From contig NZ_JIAI01000017.1 of the NCBI RefSeq assembly GCF_000620785.1, positions 1-64,000 of the forward strand: a stretch of 64,000 nucleotides of DNA, written 5' to 3'. The stretch comes from Actinospineispora acaciae DSM 45401. GTDB taxonomy: Bacteria > Actinomycetota > Actinomycetes > Mycobacteriales > Pseudonocardiaceae. Each line of letters begins with the position of its first letter. The first letter of the stretch is position 1. This document shows, one piece after another, positions 8,571 to 17,725 of the stretch. Made by a program: the position numbers and the translations under genes. Under the pieces are notes generated by a model that saw only the letters and a program-made list of their open reading frames with translations, searched no databases and was not told the DNA's origin.

Positions 8571-9628
8571 CAGGACTCGAAGCCGAACGGCAGGTAGTCG
8601 GCGACGTTCTCCTTGGTCACGGTGGCGGACGCCAGCGTGATCGAGGCCGGCACCTCCTTCTCGACCAGGTCGCCCATGCCCCGGCGCTGGGCGACCAGCC
8701 GCGCCAGCGCGATCGCCGAGGAGGCCATCGTCGGGCTGTACGTGACGGTGGCCTTGAGCACGGAGTTGTCCGCCTGGATGGCGCGCATCGCGTTCGCCGA
8801 GCCACCGCCGCCGACCATGAAGAACTCGCCCCGGCCGGCCTGCTGGATCGCGGCCAGCACGCCGATGCCCTGGTCGTCGTCGTGGTTCCAGACCGCGTCC
8901 AGCCTGGGCGCGGCCTGCAGCAGGTTCGCGGCGACCCGCTGGCCGCCCTGCGCGGTGAAGTCCGCCGCCTGCCTCGGGCCGACCGAGAGCCCGAACGACT
9001 CCAGCGCGTCGCGGAAGCCCTTGCTGCGCTGCTGGGTCAGCGGCAGGTTGTCGATGCCGGCGACCTCGCCGATCACCGCGCTGGTCTTGCCGGCGGCGCG
9101 CAGCCGGTTGCCGATGTAGGTGCCGGCGCTCACGCCCATGCCGTAGTTGTCGCCGCCGATCCAGGACCGGTACGCCAGCGGGGTGTCGAACACCCGGTCC
9201 AGGTTGATCACCGGGATGCCGGCCTGCATGGCGCGGCGGCCCAGCGAGGTGAGCTGGCTGCCGTCGTTGGGCAGGATGACCAGCGCGTCCACCTTCTTGT
9301 TGATCAACGTCTCGACGGCGGCGATCTGCTGGGTGATGTCGTTGGTCGGGTTCACCGGCTGGAACGTCACGTCCGGGTACTGGCCGGCCTGGGCCTGCGC
9401 GTTCTTCGCGATGGCCGCGATCCAGCCGTGGTCGGCGGCCGGCGCGGAGAACCCGATGGTCACCGGCCTGCCCGGCGCCGCGTTGTTCCCGCTCGGTGCG
9501 GCGGCTCCCGGCGCGGCCGGCGTTGCGTTCGTCGGTGCGTTGCTGGTGCACGCCGCGAGCGCGGCCGTCGCACCGACCCCGAACACACCGGCCAGCACCC
9601 CTCTCCGGCCCACCCCGTTGTGGATCAT
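8570..9628 (-). CDS. Sugar ABC transporter substrate-binding lipoprotein
   Basis: The protein begins MIHNGVGRRGVLAG with a twin-Arg-like pair, then a hydrophobic core and lipobox LAAC. This predicts export and lipid anchoring at about residue 27. The rest is a periplasmic-binding-protein fold of the RbsB/LacI type (PVTIGFSAPAADHGW, VDALVILPNDGSQL, VINLDRVFDT). I chose ATG 9628 because GAGGA lies just upstream and because codons further up would come from palindrome C. It works with the permease and ATPase encoded upstream. Confidence 0.92.
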   Translation of the reverse strand: MIHNGVGRRGVLAGVFGVGATAALAACTSNAPTNATPAAPGAAAPSGNNAAPGRPVTIGFSAPAADHGWIAAIAKNAQAQAGQYPDVTFQPVNPTNDITQQIAAVETLINKKVDALVILPNDGSQLTSLGRRAMQAGIPVINLDRVFDTPLAYRSWIGGDNYGMGVSAGTYIGNRLRAAGKTSAVIGEVAGIDNLPLTQQRSKGFRDALESFGLSVGPRQAADFTAQGGQRVAANLLQAAPRLDAVWNHDDDQGIGVLAAIQQAGRGEFFMVGGGGSANAMRAIQADNSVLKATVTYSPTMASSAIALARLVAQRRGMGDLVEKEVPASITLASATVTKENVADYLPFGFES

Positions 9629-9651
9629 CACGGAATCCTCCCTGGTCAGAG

Positions 9652-9697
9652 GCCGTGAGTGATGAGCGTTGTCATAGCAACGCTCATCACTCACGGC
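9652..9697. repeat. CCGTGAGTG palindrome, copy C, inside the ABC operon
   Basis: Perfect 20-bp arms (9652-9671, 9678-9697) flank loop TCATAG. Compared with copy B, GGTTAG in the arm becomes GATGAG and the other arm changes to match. It overlaps the last codons and stop of the permease gene (CGT GAG TGA) and ends 24 bases before the binding-protein start. Confidence 0.92.
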
Positions 9698-10727
9698 TTC
9701 GTTGCACTAAGACGGCGGCGACGATGATCGCGCCCTTGGCGATGTTCTGGACCTCGGTGGCCAGGTTGTTCAGCACGAACAGGTTCGTGATCGTGGTGAA
9801 GACCAGCACGCCGAGGATGGAGCCGATCAGCGTGCCCCGGCCGCCGGAGAGCAGGGTGCCGCCGATGATCACCGCGGCGATGGCGTCCAGCTCGTAGAGG
9901 GTGCCGTGGGTGCTGGAGCCGGTGGTGGTCAGCGATGTGATCATGATCGCGGCGATGCCGCAGCACAGGCCGGAGACCACGTAGAGCAGCAGGGTGTGGC
10001 GGCGGATGTCGATGCCGGCCAGCCGGGCGGCCTCCGGGTTGCCGCCGATGGCGAACGTGCGCCGGCCGAACGTGGTGCGGTTGAGTACGAGCCAGCCGAC
10101 GGCCACCACCACGGCGAAGATGTAGACCAGCAGCGGGATGCCGAGCACCCGGGTGCTGGCCAGCGCCGCGATGGCCGGGTCGGTGACGATCTGGCTGCGC
10201 TTGCCGGAGATCTGCTCGGCCAGGCCCTGCGCGGAGATCAGCATGGCCAGGGTGGCGATGAACGGGACGATCCGCCCGTACGCGATGAGCGCGCCGTTGA
10301 CCAGGCCGGCGCCCGCGCCCACGGCCAGCGCGCAGAACACCATGACCGCCGGCCCGTAGGACTGGGTGGCCACCGTGGTCGCCCACACCGAGGACAGCGC
10401 CATCACCTTGCCCACGGACAGGTCGATGCCGCCGCCGATGATCACCATGGTGACGCCGACGGTGAGCACGCCGATGATGGATGCCGAGGTCAGGATCGTG
10501 ACCAGGTTCGCGGTGGTGGCGAAGGTGTCCGCAGTGGCGATGCCGATCACGCACAGCACCGCGAGCACGGCGACCAGGCCGAGGTTGCGGCCCGGGCCTG
10601 TTTCGGTCACGCGGGCCAGCCACCGTCGTCCGGGCACGGCGTCGACATCGTCGGCGACGCCGGCCCGGACGGCGGCTTTTCCAGCGGGAGGAGTTGGTCC
10701 GGGTTGCGACAGCTTGGGCACGCTCAC
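9687..10727 (-). CDS. Sugar ABC transporter permease (RbsC-like)
   Basis: The 346 residues contain about eight to ten membrane helices and the family segments GGGIDLSVGKVMAL, NRTTFGRRTFAIGGNPEAARLAGI (coupling-helix region) and GGTLLSGGRGTLIGSILG. It forms the membrane channel for the ATPase encoded just upstream. The GTG start at 10727 overlaps the ATPase stop in a GTGA junction. The last three codons, CGT GAG TGA, are part of palindrome C, so the element defines this C-terminus. Confidence 0.93.
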   Translation of the reverse strand: MSVPKLSQPGPTPPAGKAAVRAGVADDVDAVPGRRWLARVTETGPGRNLGLVAVLAVLCVIGIATADTFATTANLVTILTSASIIGVLTVGVTMVIIGGGIDLSVGKVMALSSVWATTVATQSYGPAVMVFCALAVGAGAGLVNGALIAYGRIVPFIATLAMLISAQGLAEQISGKRSQIVTDPAIAALASTRVLGIPLLVYIFAVVVAVGWLVLNRTTFGRRTFAIGGNPEAARLAGIDIRRHTLLLYVVSGLCCGIAAIMITSLTTTGSSTHGTLYELDAIAAVIIGGTLLSGGRGTLIGSILGVLVFTTITNLFVLNNLATEVQNIAKGAIIVAAVLVQRSRE

Positions 10728-12238
10728 CTCCCGCTCCCTTCCATGACCAGGTCGAGCACCCGCGCCTCGTCCAGGTCGGCCGCCGGCGCGCGGTGCACCA
10801 CCCGGCCCTCGCGCAGCACCAGCACCCGATCGGCCAGCCCGAGCACCTCGGGCACGTCGCTGGACACCAGCACCACCGCCACCCCGCTCGCCGCGAGCCG
10901 GCGGACCAGCGCGTAGATCTCGCCCCGGGCGCCCACGTCGACGCCCCGGGTGGGTTCGTCCAGCAGCAGCACCGTGCAGCCGGTGAGCAGCCAGCGGGCC
11001 AGCACGACCTTCTGCTGGTTGCCTCCGGAGAGGGTGCGCACCGGGCGGGACGGGTCGGCGGGGCGCACGTCCAGCCGCCCGGTGACCTCGGCGACCGCGC
11101 CGGTGTCGGCGTCGCGTCCGATGTAGCCGGCGGCCGTGGTGAAACGTTTCAAAACCGGGAGCGAGACGTTGCGGGTGACGGACTCGGCGAGCAGCAGGCC
11201 CTGGCTCTTGCGCTCCTCAGGGCACAGCCCGAGCCCGGCGCGCACCGCCGCCGGCACCGACCCCGGGCGCAGCCGCACGCCGTTGACCCGGACCGTGCCG
11301 CCGTCCGCGCGGCGCGCGCCGTAGATCGTCTCCAGGATCTCCGAGCGGCCGGAACCGACCAGGCCGGCCAGCCCGACGATCTCGCCTTCGCATACGCCGA
11401 ACGAGACGTCCGTGAACTCGCCGTCGCGGCGCAGGTCGTTGACCTCCAGGACGGTGTTGCCCAGCGGCGCCGGTTCGCGGTCCGGCAGGGCGTACTCCAC
11501 GGCGCGGCCGGTCATCAGCCGGATGACCTCGGCGGTGGGGGTGGTGCGGGCGGGCAGGTTGCGCGCGACGGTGCGGCCGTCCTTGAGCACGGTGACCCGG
11601 TCTCCGATGCGGCGGATCTCCTCCAGCCGGTGCGAGATGTAGACCACCGCGACGCCGCCCGACTTGAGCTCGCGGACGACCCGGAACAGGTTGTCCACCT
11701 CTTCGGGGTCGAGCACGGCGGACGGCTCGTCCATCACGATCAGGCGGGCGTTGCGGGACAGCGCGCGGGCCACGCCGACGATCTGCTGGCCGGCCGCCGG
11801 CAGCCGGCCGACCTCGCGGCGCACCGGGATCTCCGGGTGGCCGAGCCGGGCCAGCAGCTCGCGGGCGGCGGCCTCGGCACGCCCGGTCCGGGTGAAGCCG
11901 AACCGCGCGTGCTCATGGCCGAGGTACACGTTCTCCGCCACCGACAGCCAGGGCACCAGGTCCAGCTCCTGGTGGATGGTGGCGATGCCGGCGGCGTCGG
12001 CGGCGTGCGGGTCGTGCAGCGTGGCGGGCTCGCCGTCCCATTCGATGTCGCCGGCGTCCGGGCGGTGCGCGCCGCCCAGCACCTTGATCAGCGTGGACTT
12101 GCCGGCGCCGTTCTGGCCGAGCAGGCAGTGCACCTCGCCGGCGTCCACGTCGAGGTCGACGCCGTCCAGCGCGCGCACCCCGGGGAACTGTTTGACGATG
12201 CCGCGCATCCGCAACAACGGACGCTCCGCACCGGTCAT
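10724..12238 (-). CDS. Sugar ABC transporter ATP-binding protein (RbsA-like, two ABC domains)
   Basis: The 504 residues hold two ABC modules. The first has Walker A GQNGAGKST, an atypical signature LPAAGQQ and Walker B LIVMDEP. The second has a degenerate P-loop (GLVGSGRSE) but a good signature LSGGNQQK and LLLDEPTRGVD. One sound and one weak ATP site is usual for the ribose/xylose/inositol class. It is the first gene of the five-gene operon, whose promoter faces the ROK gene. Confidence 0.94.
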   Translation of the reverse strand: MTGAERPLLRMRGIVKQFPGVRALDGVDLDVDAGEVHCLLGQNGAGKSTLIKVLGGAHRPDAGDIEWDGEPATLHDPHAADAAGIATIHQELDLVPWLSVAENVYLGHEHARFGFTRTGRAEAAARELLARLGHPEIPVRREVGRLPAAGQQIVGVARALSRNARLIVMDEPSAVLDPEEVDNLFRVVRELKSGGVAVVYISHRLEEIRRIGDRVTVLKDGRTVARNLPARTTPTAEVIRLMTGRAVEYALPDREPAPLGNTVLEVNDLRRDGEFTDVSFGVCEGEIVGLAGLVGSGRSEILETIYGARRADGGTVRVNGVRLRPGSVPAAVRAGLGLCPEERKSQGLLLAESVTRNVSLPVLKRFTTAAGYIGRDADTGAVAEVTGRLDVRPADPSRPVRTLSGGNQQKVVLARWLLTGCTVLLLDEPTRGVDVGARGEIYALVRRLAASGVAVVLVSSDVPEVLGLADRVLVLREGRVVHRAPAADLDEARVLDLVMEGSGR

Positions 12239-12266
12239 GGCCCCACCCTCTGGTTTGTGACCTGGG

Positions 12267-12340
12267 CAACGTAAGAGCGTTGACCAGTGCCGTACAACGT
12301 CCGAATAATGCCGGTTTCAGTCATTTTGTGGACGAAATGA
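12267..12340. promoter_or_regulatory. Divergent promoter/operator region between ABC operon and ROK gene
   Basis: CAACG (12267-12271) and CGTTG (12278-12282) form an inverted repeat. It overlaps a possible -35 TTGACC (12280-12285), followed 18 bases later by AATAAT (12304-12309) reading toward the ROK gene. A second inverted repeat, TCATTT (12321-12326) with AAATGA (12335-12340), sits just before the GTG at 12350. ROK repressors commonly bind AT-rich palindromes of this sort; the assignment is inferred. Confidence 0.45.
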
Positions 12341-12349
12341 GGCCGTGAC

Positions 12350-13573
12350 GTGGACGTGCTCGAACCGTTGCGGCTGGCCGCGCCGACGCTGTCCGCGCGC
12401 ACGGCCAGGGCCGACTCCGCCGCGCACCGGGCGGTCATGCTCAGCACGCTGGCGCGGTTGGTGGCCGCGGGCACGGCGGTGAGCAAGGCGGACCTGGTGC
12501 AGGCGGCGGGCCTGGCGCGGACCACCGTGAGCGGCGGGGTGGACGAGCTGCTGGCGCGCGGCGTGCTGAAGCTGGACGGGGTTCGGCCCACGCCCGGCCG
12601 GGGCCGCCCCGCCGACCGTCTCGCGCTGAGCCCGCGCGGCGGGCAGGTGCTGATCGCCGACCTCGGCGCGCACGGCGCCCACCTCGCGGCGGTGGACCTG
12701 AGCCAGCGGGTGCTCGCGCACACGCACGTGGACGTCGAGGTCACCGACGGGCCGGAGCCGGTGCTCGACGTGGTCGAGTCCTCGCTGGGTGCGCTGCGCG
12801 GTTCGGCGGGACCGGTGCGGGCGCTGGTGATCGGCGTGCCGGGGCCGGTGGACGGGCGCCACGGCATGCCGGTGCGCCCGCCGATCATGCCGGGCTGGCA
12901 CGGCTATCCGGTGTCCGCGCGGCTGAGCCGGACGTTCGGCTGCCCGGTGCTGCTGGAGAACGACGTCAACCTGCGCGCGCTCGGCGAGGCGCGGGCGCTG
13001 CCGGCCGACCAGGCACCGCTGCTGTACGTCAAGATCGGCACCGGGATCGGCGGCGGGGTGATCACCTCGGCCGGGGTGCTGCATCATGGCGCGGACGGCG
13101 GGGCGGGCGACATCGGGCATGTGCGGGTGCGCGGCGGGCCGGACACCCAGTGCGTGTGCGGGAACGTCGGCTGCATCGAGGCGGTGGCCTCGGCGGCGGC
13201 GATCGCCCGTGCCCTGGGTGAGTCCGTGACCATCGCCGACGTCCGAGCCCTGGTCGCGCGCGGTGACCCGACGGCGCTGGGGTTGGTCCGGGAGGCGGCC
13301 GGGCTGATCGGCGAGGTGGTGGCCACGCTGGTGCACTTCTACAACCCGGCGCGGGTGACCATCGGCGGTTCGCTGGCCGCCGCCAGCGACGAGCTGCTGG
13401 CCGGCATCCGCGCCGTGGTCTACCGCCGCGCGCTCCCGCTGGCCACCCGCAACCTCGTGCTCGCCAACACCGTCCTCGGCCGCTACGCCGGCGTGGCCGG
13501 AGCCATCGTGCTCGGCATCGAACAGGCCCTGTCCGCCGACGGGATCGGCTCGCTGATGTCCCACAACCCGTGA
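12350..13573 (+). CDS. ROK family transcriptional regulator
   Basis: An N-terminal winged helix (residues about 25-75, SKADLVQAAGLARTTVSGGVDELLARGVL) is joined to a sugar-kinase-like ROK domain. The ATP-site motif reads IGTGIGGGVI. The ROK zinc cluster shows as GHVRV followed by CVCGNVGCIE (three Cys plus the His). The protein is a normal-length XylR/NagC-type sugar-responsive regulator and probably controls the divergent ABC operon. Its stop TGA comes from the first bases of palindrome D. Confidence 0.92.
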   Translation: MDVLEPLRLAAPTLSARTARADSAAHRAVMLSTLARLVAAGTAVSKADLVQAAGLARTTVSGGVDELLARGVLKLDGVRPTPGRGRPADRLALSPRGGQVLIADLGAHGAHLAAVDLSQRVLAHTHVDVEVTDGPEPVLDVVESSLGALRGSAGPVRALVIGVPGPVDGRHGMPVRPPIMPGWHGYPVSARLSRTFGCPVLLENDVNLRALGEARALPADQAPLLYVKIGTGIGGGVITSAGVLHHGADGGAGDIGHVRVRGGPDTQCVCGNVGCIEAVASAAAIARALGESVTIADVRALVARGDPTALGLVREAAGLIGEVVATLVHFYNPARVTIGGSLAAASDELLAGIRAVVYRRALPLATRNLVLANTVLGRYAGVAGAIVLGIEQALSADGIGSLMSHNP

Positions 13574-13613
13574 GTGGCTAGGGCCGTCATAGCGGCCCTA
13601 GCCACTCACGGGT
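13566..13613. repeat. CCGTGAGTG palindrome, copy D
   Basis: Perfect 21-bp arms (13566-13586 and 13593-13613) around loop TCATAG; the inner stem is GGCTAGGGCCG instead of GGTTAGCGTTG as in B. It supplies the stop codon of the ROK gene and is identical in its core to copy E. Confidence 0.92.
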
Positions 13614-13683
13614 GGGGCGTCGCCGGTGCCGGGAATCGCGAGTTCGACTTCTGGCCGGGGCGCCGCCCGGTAGGGTGTCCGGC

Positions 13684-14103
13684 GTGGCCGAGCCAGGTGA
13701 TCTGGAGGCGCGGGTGTCCGCGTTGGAGTCGCAAGTCCGCGAGCTGACCGTCGAGGTTCGTCAGAGCAAGCAGGACGCGGCGGCCGCCCGGGTGCTCGCG
13801 GGCGGAGCGGACCGCGACGTGGCCGAGATCCGCACGGAGATCCGGGACTTCCGCCAGGCCACCACGGCCAGCTTCAATGCGATGCGTGAGGACATAACCG
13901 ACCTCCGCCGGGAGTTCCGCCAAGAGATGGACGACCGCTTCACAGGCATTCGCCGGGAGATGGACGACCGCTTCACGGGCCTGCGCCAGGAGATGCACGA
14001 CGGGTTTGCCGAGATGCGGGGCAAGTTCGACGCCACCGCCGCCGGTATGGAGCAGATCGTCCGACTGTTGAACACCATGAGGACCAACGAGGGCGACGGG
14101 TAG
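13684..14103 (+). CDS. Coiled-coil protein of unknown function
   Basis: From GTG 13684 a 139-residue, charged, largely helical protein begins VAEPGDLEARVSALESQ. A continuous coiled coil follows, with an imperfect ten-residue repeat (REMDDRFTG twice, then REFRQ/RQEMHDGF variants) around residues 75-105. No signal peptide, membrane segment or enzymatic motif is visible. Similar short helical proteins are found singly in actinobacteria and some organise larger assemblies, but I do not recognise this one. It is convergent with paaC, six bases away. Confidence 0.6.
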   Translation: MAEPGDLEARVSALESQVRELTVEVRQSKQDAAAARVLAGGADRDVAEIRTEIRDFRQATTASFNAMREDITDLRREFRQEMDDRFTGIRREMDDRFTGLRQEMHDGFAEMRGKFDATAAGMEQIVRLLNTMRTNEGDG

Positions 14104-14109
14104 CCCCGG

Positions 14110-14997
14110 CTACCAGGTGGCGTCCGGGTGGGCGCGGGCCAGGCTCTGCATCTCGGCGAGCACGTGTCCGAGGGCCTCGGTGTGCAGGCCGTCGCGGCCG
14201 GAGCGGCCGCCGATCGGGCCGGCGGGCGGGCGCTCGGGCAGGGACAGCGTGGCGCGGTGCAGGACGTGGGTGAGTACGGCGGTCACGTCGGCGCGGACAT
14301 TGGCGGGGTCGACGGCGATCCCGGCCGTCGCCAGCGCGCGCTCCAGCTCGCACCCCCGGAACAGCTCGTCCACGTGCGGCCAGACCGCGTCCAGGGCGGC
14401 GGCCATCCGCGCGTGCGACTCCTCGGTGCCGTCGCCGAGGCGCAGCGTCCAGCGGGCGGCGTAGTCACGGTGGTAGGCGAGCTCGTTCACGCCCTTGGCG
14501 GCCACCGCGGCCAGCACCGGATCCACCGAGTCGCGCAGCCGCTCGAACACGGCCAGCCGCCAGCTCGAGAAGATCAACAGCCGGGCGATCGCGCGCGCGA
14601 AGTCCCGCTCGTCGGCCAGCTCCGCGAGCGCCACGTTCCGGAACTCCGCCTCCGACCGCCGGTACGCGAGCCGATCCTCGTCCCGGCCGGTCAGGTGGCC
14701 CGCGCGGGACAACAACAGCCGGGCCTGGCCGAGCAGGTCCAGCGCGATGTTGGCCAGCGCCACCTCTTCTTCCAGCTCCGGGGCGTCGGCCACCCACTCC
14801 GCCAACCGCTGGGCGCAGATCAGCGCGTCGTCGCCGAGCATCAGGCAGTACTCGGCCAGCTCGCCCGGATCCACCCCGGCCGGGACCGGCGCCCCGACCT
14901 CCACCCCGGGGTCGGTGAACCCGGTCCCGAACGCCCAGTGCTCGTCCCCGCCGTGCGCCTCGGCCAGCTCGTCGTACACCCGGTCGGTCCCGCTCAC
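14110..14997 (-). CDS. paaC: Phenylacetyl-CoA 1,2-epoxidase subunit PaaC
   Basis: The 295-residue ferritin-like helical protein matches PaaC: GELAEYCLMLGDDALICAQRL, LANIALDLLGQARLLL, LLIFSSWRLAVFERL and the AAKGVNELAYHRDYAARW helix. PaaC lacks a catalytic di-iron centre and scaffolds PaaA in the multicomponent oxygenase that makes the ring epoxide of phenylacetyl-CoA. The GTG start at 14997 overlaps the paaB stop. No paaD or paaE follows; the next gene is the convergent coiled-coil gene, so the reductase and maturation subunits must be encoded elsewhere. Confidence 0.95.
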   Translation of the reverse strand: MSGTDRVYDELAEAHGGDEHWAFGTGFTDPGVEVGAPVPAGVDPGELAEYCLMLGDDALICAQRLAEWVADAPELEEEVALANIALDLLGQARLLLSRAGHLTGRDEDRLAYRRSEAEFRNVALAELADERDFARAIARLLIFSSWRLAVFERLRDSVDPVLAAVAAKGVNELAYHRDYAARWTLRLGDGTEESHARMAAALDAVWPHVDELFRGCELERALATAGIAVDPANVRADVTAVLTHVLHRATLSLPERPPAGPIGGRSGRDGLHTEALGHVLAEMQSLARAHPDATW

Positions 14998-15268
14998 AGG
15001 TGTGGCACCTCGTCCGGAATGTCGTAGAACGTCGGATGCCGGTACACCTTGTCGGCGGACGGGGCGAAGAACGGGTCCTTCTCCGCCGGGCTGGACGCGG
15101 TGATGTCCTCGGCCCGAACCACCCAGATGCTCACCCCTTCATTGCGGCGGGTGTACACATCACGGGCGTTGTGCAGCGCCATCTCCGCGTCCGCGGCGTG
15201 CAGCGAGCCCACGTGCACGTGGTTCAGCCCGCGCTTGCCCCGCACGAACACCTCCCACAACGGCCAGC

Positions 15269-15272
<4 letters not shown>
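14994..15272 (-). CDS. paaB: Phenylacetyl-CoA 1,2-epoxidase subunit PaaB
   Basis: The 92-residue protein reads WPLWEVFVRGKRGLNHVHVG, then ALHNARDVYTRRNEGVSIWVV and YRHPTFYDIPDEVPHL, the full conserved layout of PaaB. PaaB bridges PaaA-PaaC heterodimers in the epoxidase complex. GTG 15272 overlaps the paaA stop and its own stop overlaps the paaC start, so the three subunits are probably translationally coupled. Confidence 0.95.
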
Positions 15273-16228
<956 letters not shown>

Positions 16229-16241
16229 GCCCTCCGTCTAC

Positions 16242-16255
16242 CGAATGTTCGTTCG
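16242..16255. promoter_or_regulatory. PaaR-like operator before paaA
   Basis: CGAATGTTCGTTCG matches the Thermus PaaR pseudopalindrome CNAACGNNCGTTNG with one mismatch. It lies directly upstream of paaA, where a TetR-type PaaR repressor would block transcription until phenylacetyl-CoA binds. A second box occurs at 17743. Confidence 0.55.
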
Positions 16256-16301
16256 TTCATGATGGCGCGCGGTGGTGCGTGTGCGCAAGGGCGGGCGGCG
16301 G

Positions 16302-16925
16302 TTACGGCGGGGGGAGGATGCCGTGGGTGACCGCGCGGACTATGTCGTCGGGGAGGGTGTCCGGGCCGGGGCGGTACCACTCGATGATCGAGTTGACGGT
16401 GCCGGAGAGCAGCCGGGCGGCCAGGGAGGGGTCGACGTCGGCGCGGACCTCGCCCGCGGCCACGGCGTCGGCGACCAGGGCGGCGATGGTGGCATCGAAG
16501 GCGCGGCGGCGGTCCAGCGCCCAGCGTTCGGTCTCGGTGTTGCCCCGGACCCGCAGCAGCAGGGTGACGTAGGGAAGTTCGCTGGTCAGGACCTCGACCT
16601 GGCGGCGCACGATGTGGCGCAGCCGGGCCAGCGGCGGCCCGTCCTGGGCGGGCGGCTCGTCCAGGATGTCGAACAGGCCGTCCAGCGCGCGGTGCAGGGC
16701 CGCGCGCAGCAGCTCCTCCTTGCCGCTGACGTGGTGGTAGAAGGACGACTTCGTGATCCCGGCCGCCCGGGACAGGTCCTCCATGCTGGTCGCGTCGTAG
16801 CCCCGGGCGTTGAACTCGGCGACGGCCACGGCGAGCAGGGATCCGGCGTCGTACACCGGGCGACGGGCACCCGCCGCGCCGCCTCGCACCCGCCGGGTCC
16901 GCGCCGGCGCTGGCGAGTCGGTCAC
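16302..16925 (-). CDS. TetR family regulator, probable phenylacetate repressor (PaaR-like)
   Basis: The 207-residue protein has an N-terminal TetR helix-turn-helix (LLAVAVAEFNARGYDATSMEDL, then AAGITKSSFYHHVSGKEELL, residues about 30-75) and a C-terminal TetR_C-like domain. The GTG at 16925 overlaps the hydratase stop, and paaA begins 73 bases downstream. Its position between two paa-type genes and two PaaR-like boxes supports a PaaR role; the ligand is inferred. Confidence 0.85.
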   Translation of the reverse strand: MTDSPAPARTRRVRGGAAGARRPVYDAGSLLAVAVAEFNARGYDATSMEDLSRAAGITKSSFYHHVSGKEELLRAALHRALDGLFDILDEPPAQDGPPLARLRHIVRRQVEVLTSELPYVTLLLRVRGNTETERWALDRRRAFDATIAALVADAVAAGEVRADVDPSLAARLLSGTVNSIIEWYRPGPDTLPDDIVRAVTHGILPPP

Positions 16926-17725
16926 GAGCCCTCGAACGTCGGCCGGCGCTTGGCCAGGAACGCCTCGACGGCGCCGGCGTGGTCTCCTGTCAGGCCGAGC
17001 CTGGCCTGCGCGGCGTGCTCGGCGGCGAGCACCCGGTCCAGCGGGGACACCGCGCCGAGCGCGAGGCCCTTCTTGATCTCGGCGTAGGCGGCGGTCGGAC
17101 CGGCGGCCAGGCGTTGGGTCAGCTCCAGCGCGGTGGGCAGCACCTCGTCGGGCGGCACGACCGCGCGCACCAGGCCCCACCCGTGCGCCTGCTCGGCGGT
17201 GAACGGCTCGCCGAGCAGCAGCAGCTCGCCGGCCCGCGCGGCGCCGACGGCGTGCGCCAGGCTCGCGGACAGCCCGGAGTCGGCGGTCAGGCCGATCGCG
17301 GCGAACGCCGTGGCGAACGACGCCCCGGCGGCGGCGATCCGCAGGTCACAGGCCAGCGCAAAGCCCAGGCCCGCGCCGACCGCGCCGCCGTTGAGCCCGG
17401 CCACCACGGGCTTGGGCATCTCGGCGAGCGCGCGGACGATCGGCGAGTAGTGCGCGGTGATGGTGTCGAACGCGGTGGCGGGGTCGGCGCGCAAGGCTTC
17501 GGCGTGCTCACCGAGGTCCTGGCCGACGCAGAACGACTTCCCGTTGCCGGTCAGCAGCACGGCACGCACCTCTGCGTCGCCGGCCACCTCGATGAGCGCG
17601 GCGAGCAGCGCCTCCTTCAGCTCGACGGTCAGCGCGTTGCGCCGCTCCGGACGGTTCAGCGTGACCGTCGCGACGGCTCCGTCGCGTTCCAGGCGGACGG
17701 CGGGACCACTCGGCTCGGTGCTCAC
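16922..17725 (-). CDS. Enoyl-CoA hydratase/isomerase family protein (PaaG-like)
   Basis: The 267-residue crotonase-fold protein shows GKSFCVGQDLGEH (oxyanion-hole region), NGGAVGAGLGFALACDLRIA and the LTADSGLSASL segment. The last has Asp where hydratases usually carry Glu, which resembles PaaG-type isomerases. In the phenylacetate route PaaG isomerises the ring epoxide to the oxepin. It is translationally coupled to the TetR gene behind it and to the LysR gene in front by GTGA overlaps. Assignment to PaaG rather than another hydratase is inferred from motif and context. Confidence 0.8.
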   Translation of the reverse strand: MSTEPSGPAVRLERDGAVATVTLNRPERRNALTVELKEALLAALIEVAGDAEVRAVLLTGNGKSFCVGQDLGEHAEALRADPATAFDTITAHYSPIVRALAEMPKPVVAGLNGGAVGAGLGFALACDLRIAAAGASFATAFAAIGLTADSGLSASLAHAVGAARAGELLLLGEPFTAEQAHGWGLVRAVVPPDEVLPTALELTQRLAAGPTAAYAEIKKGLALGAVSPLDRVLAAEHAAQARLGLTGDHAGAVEAFLAKRRPTFEGS

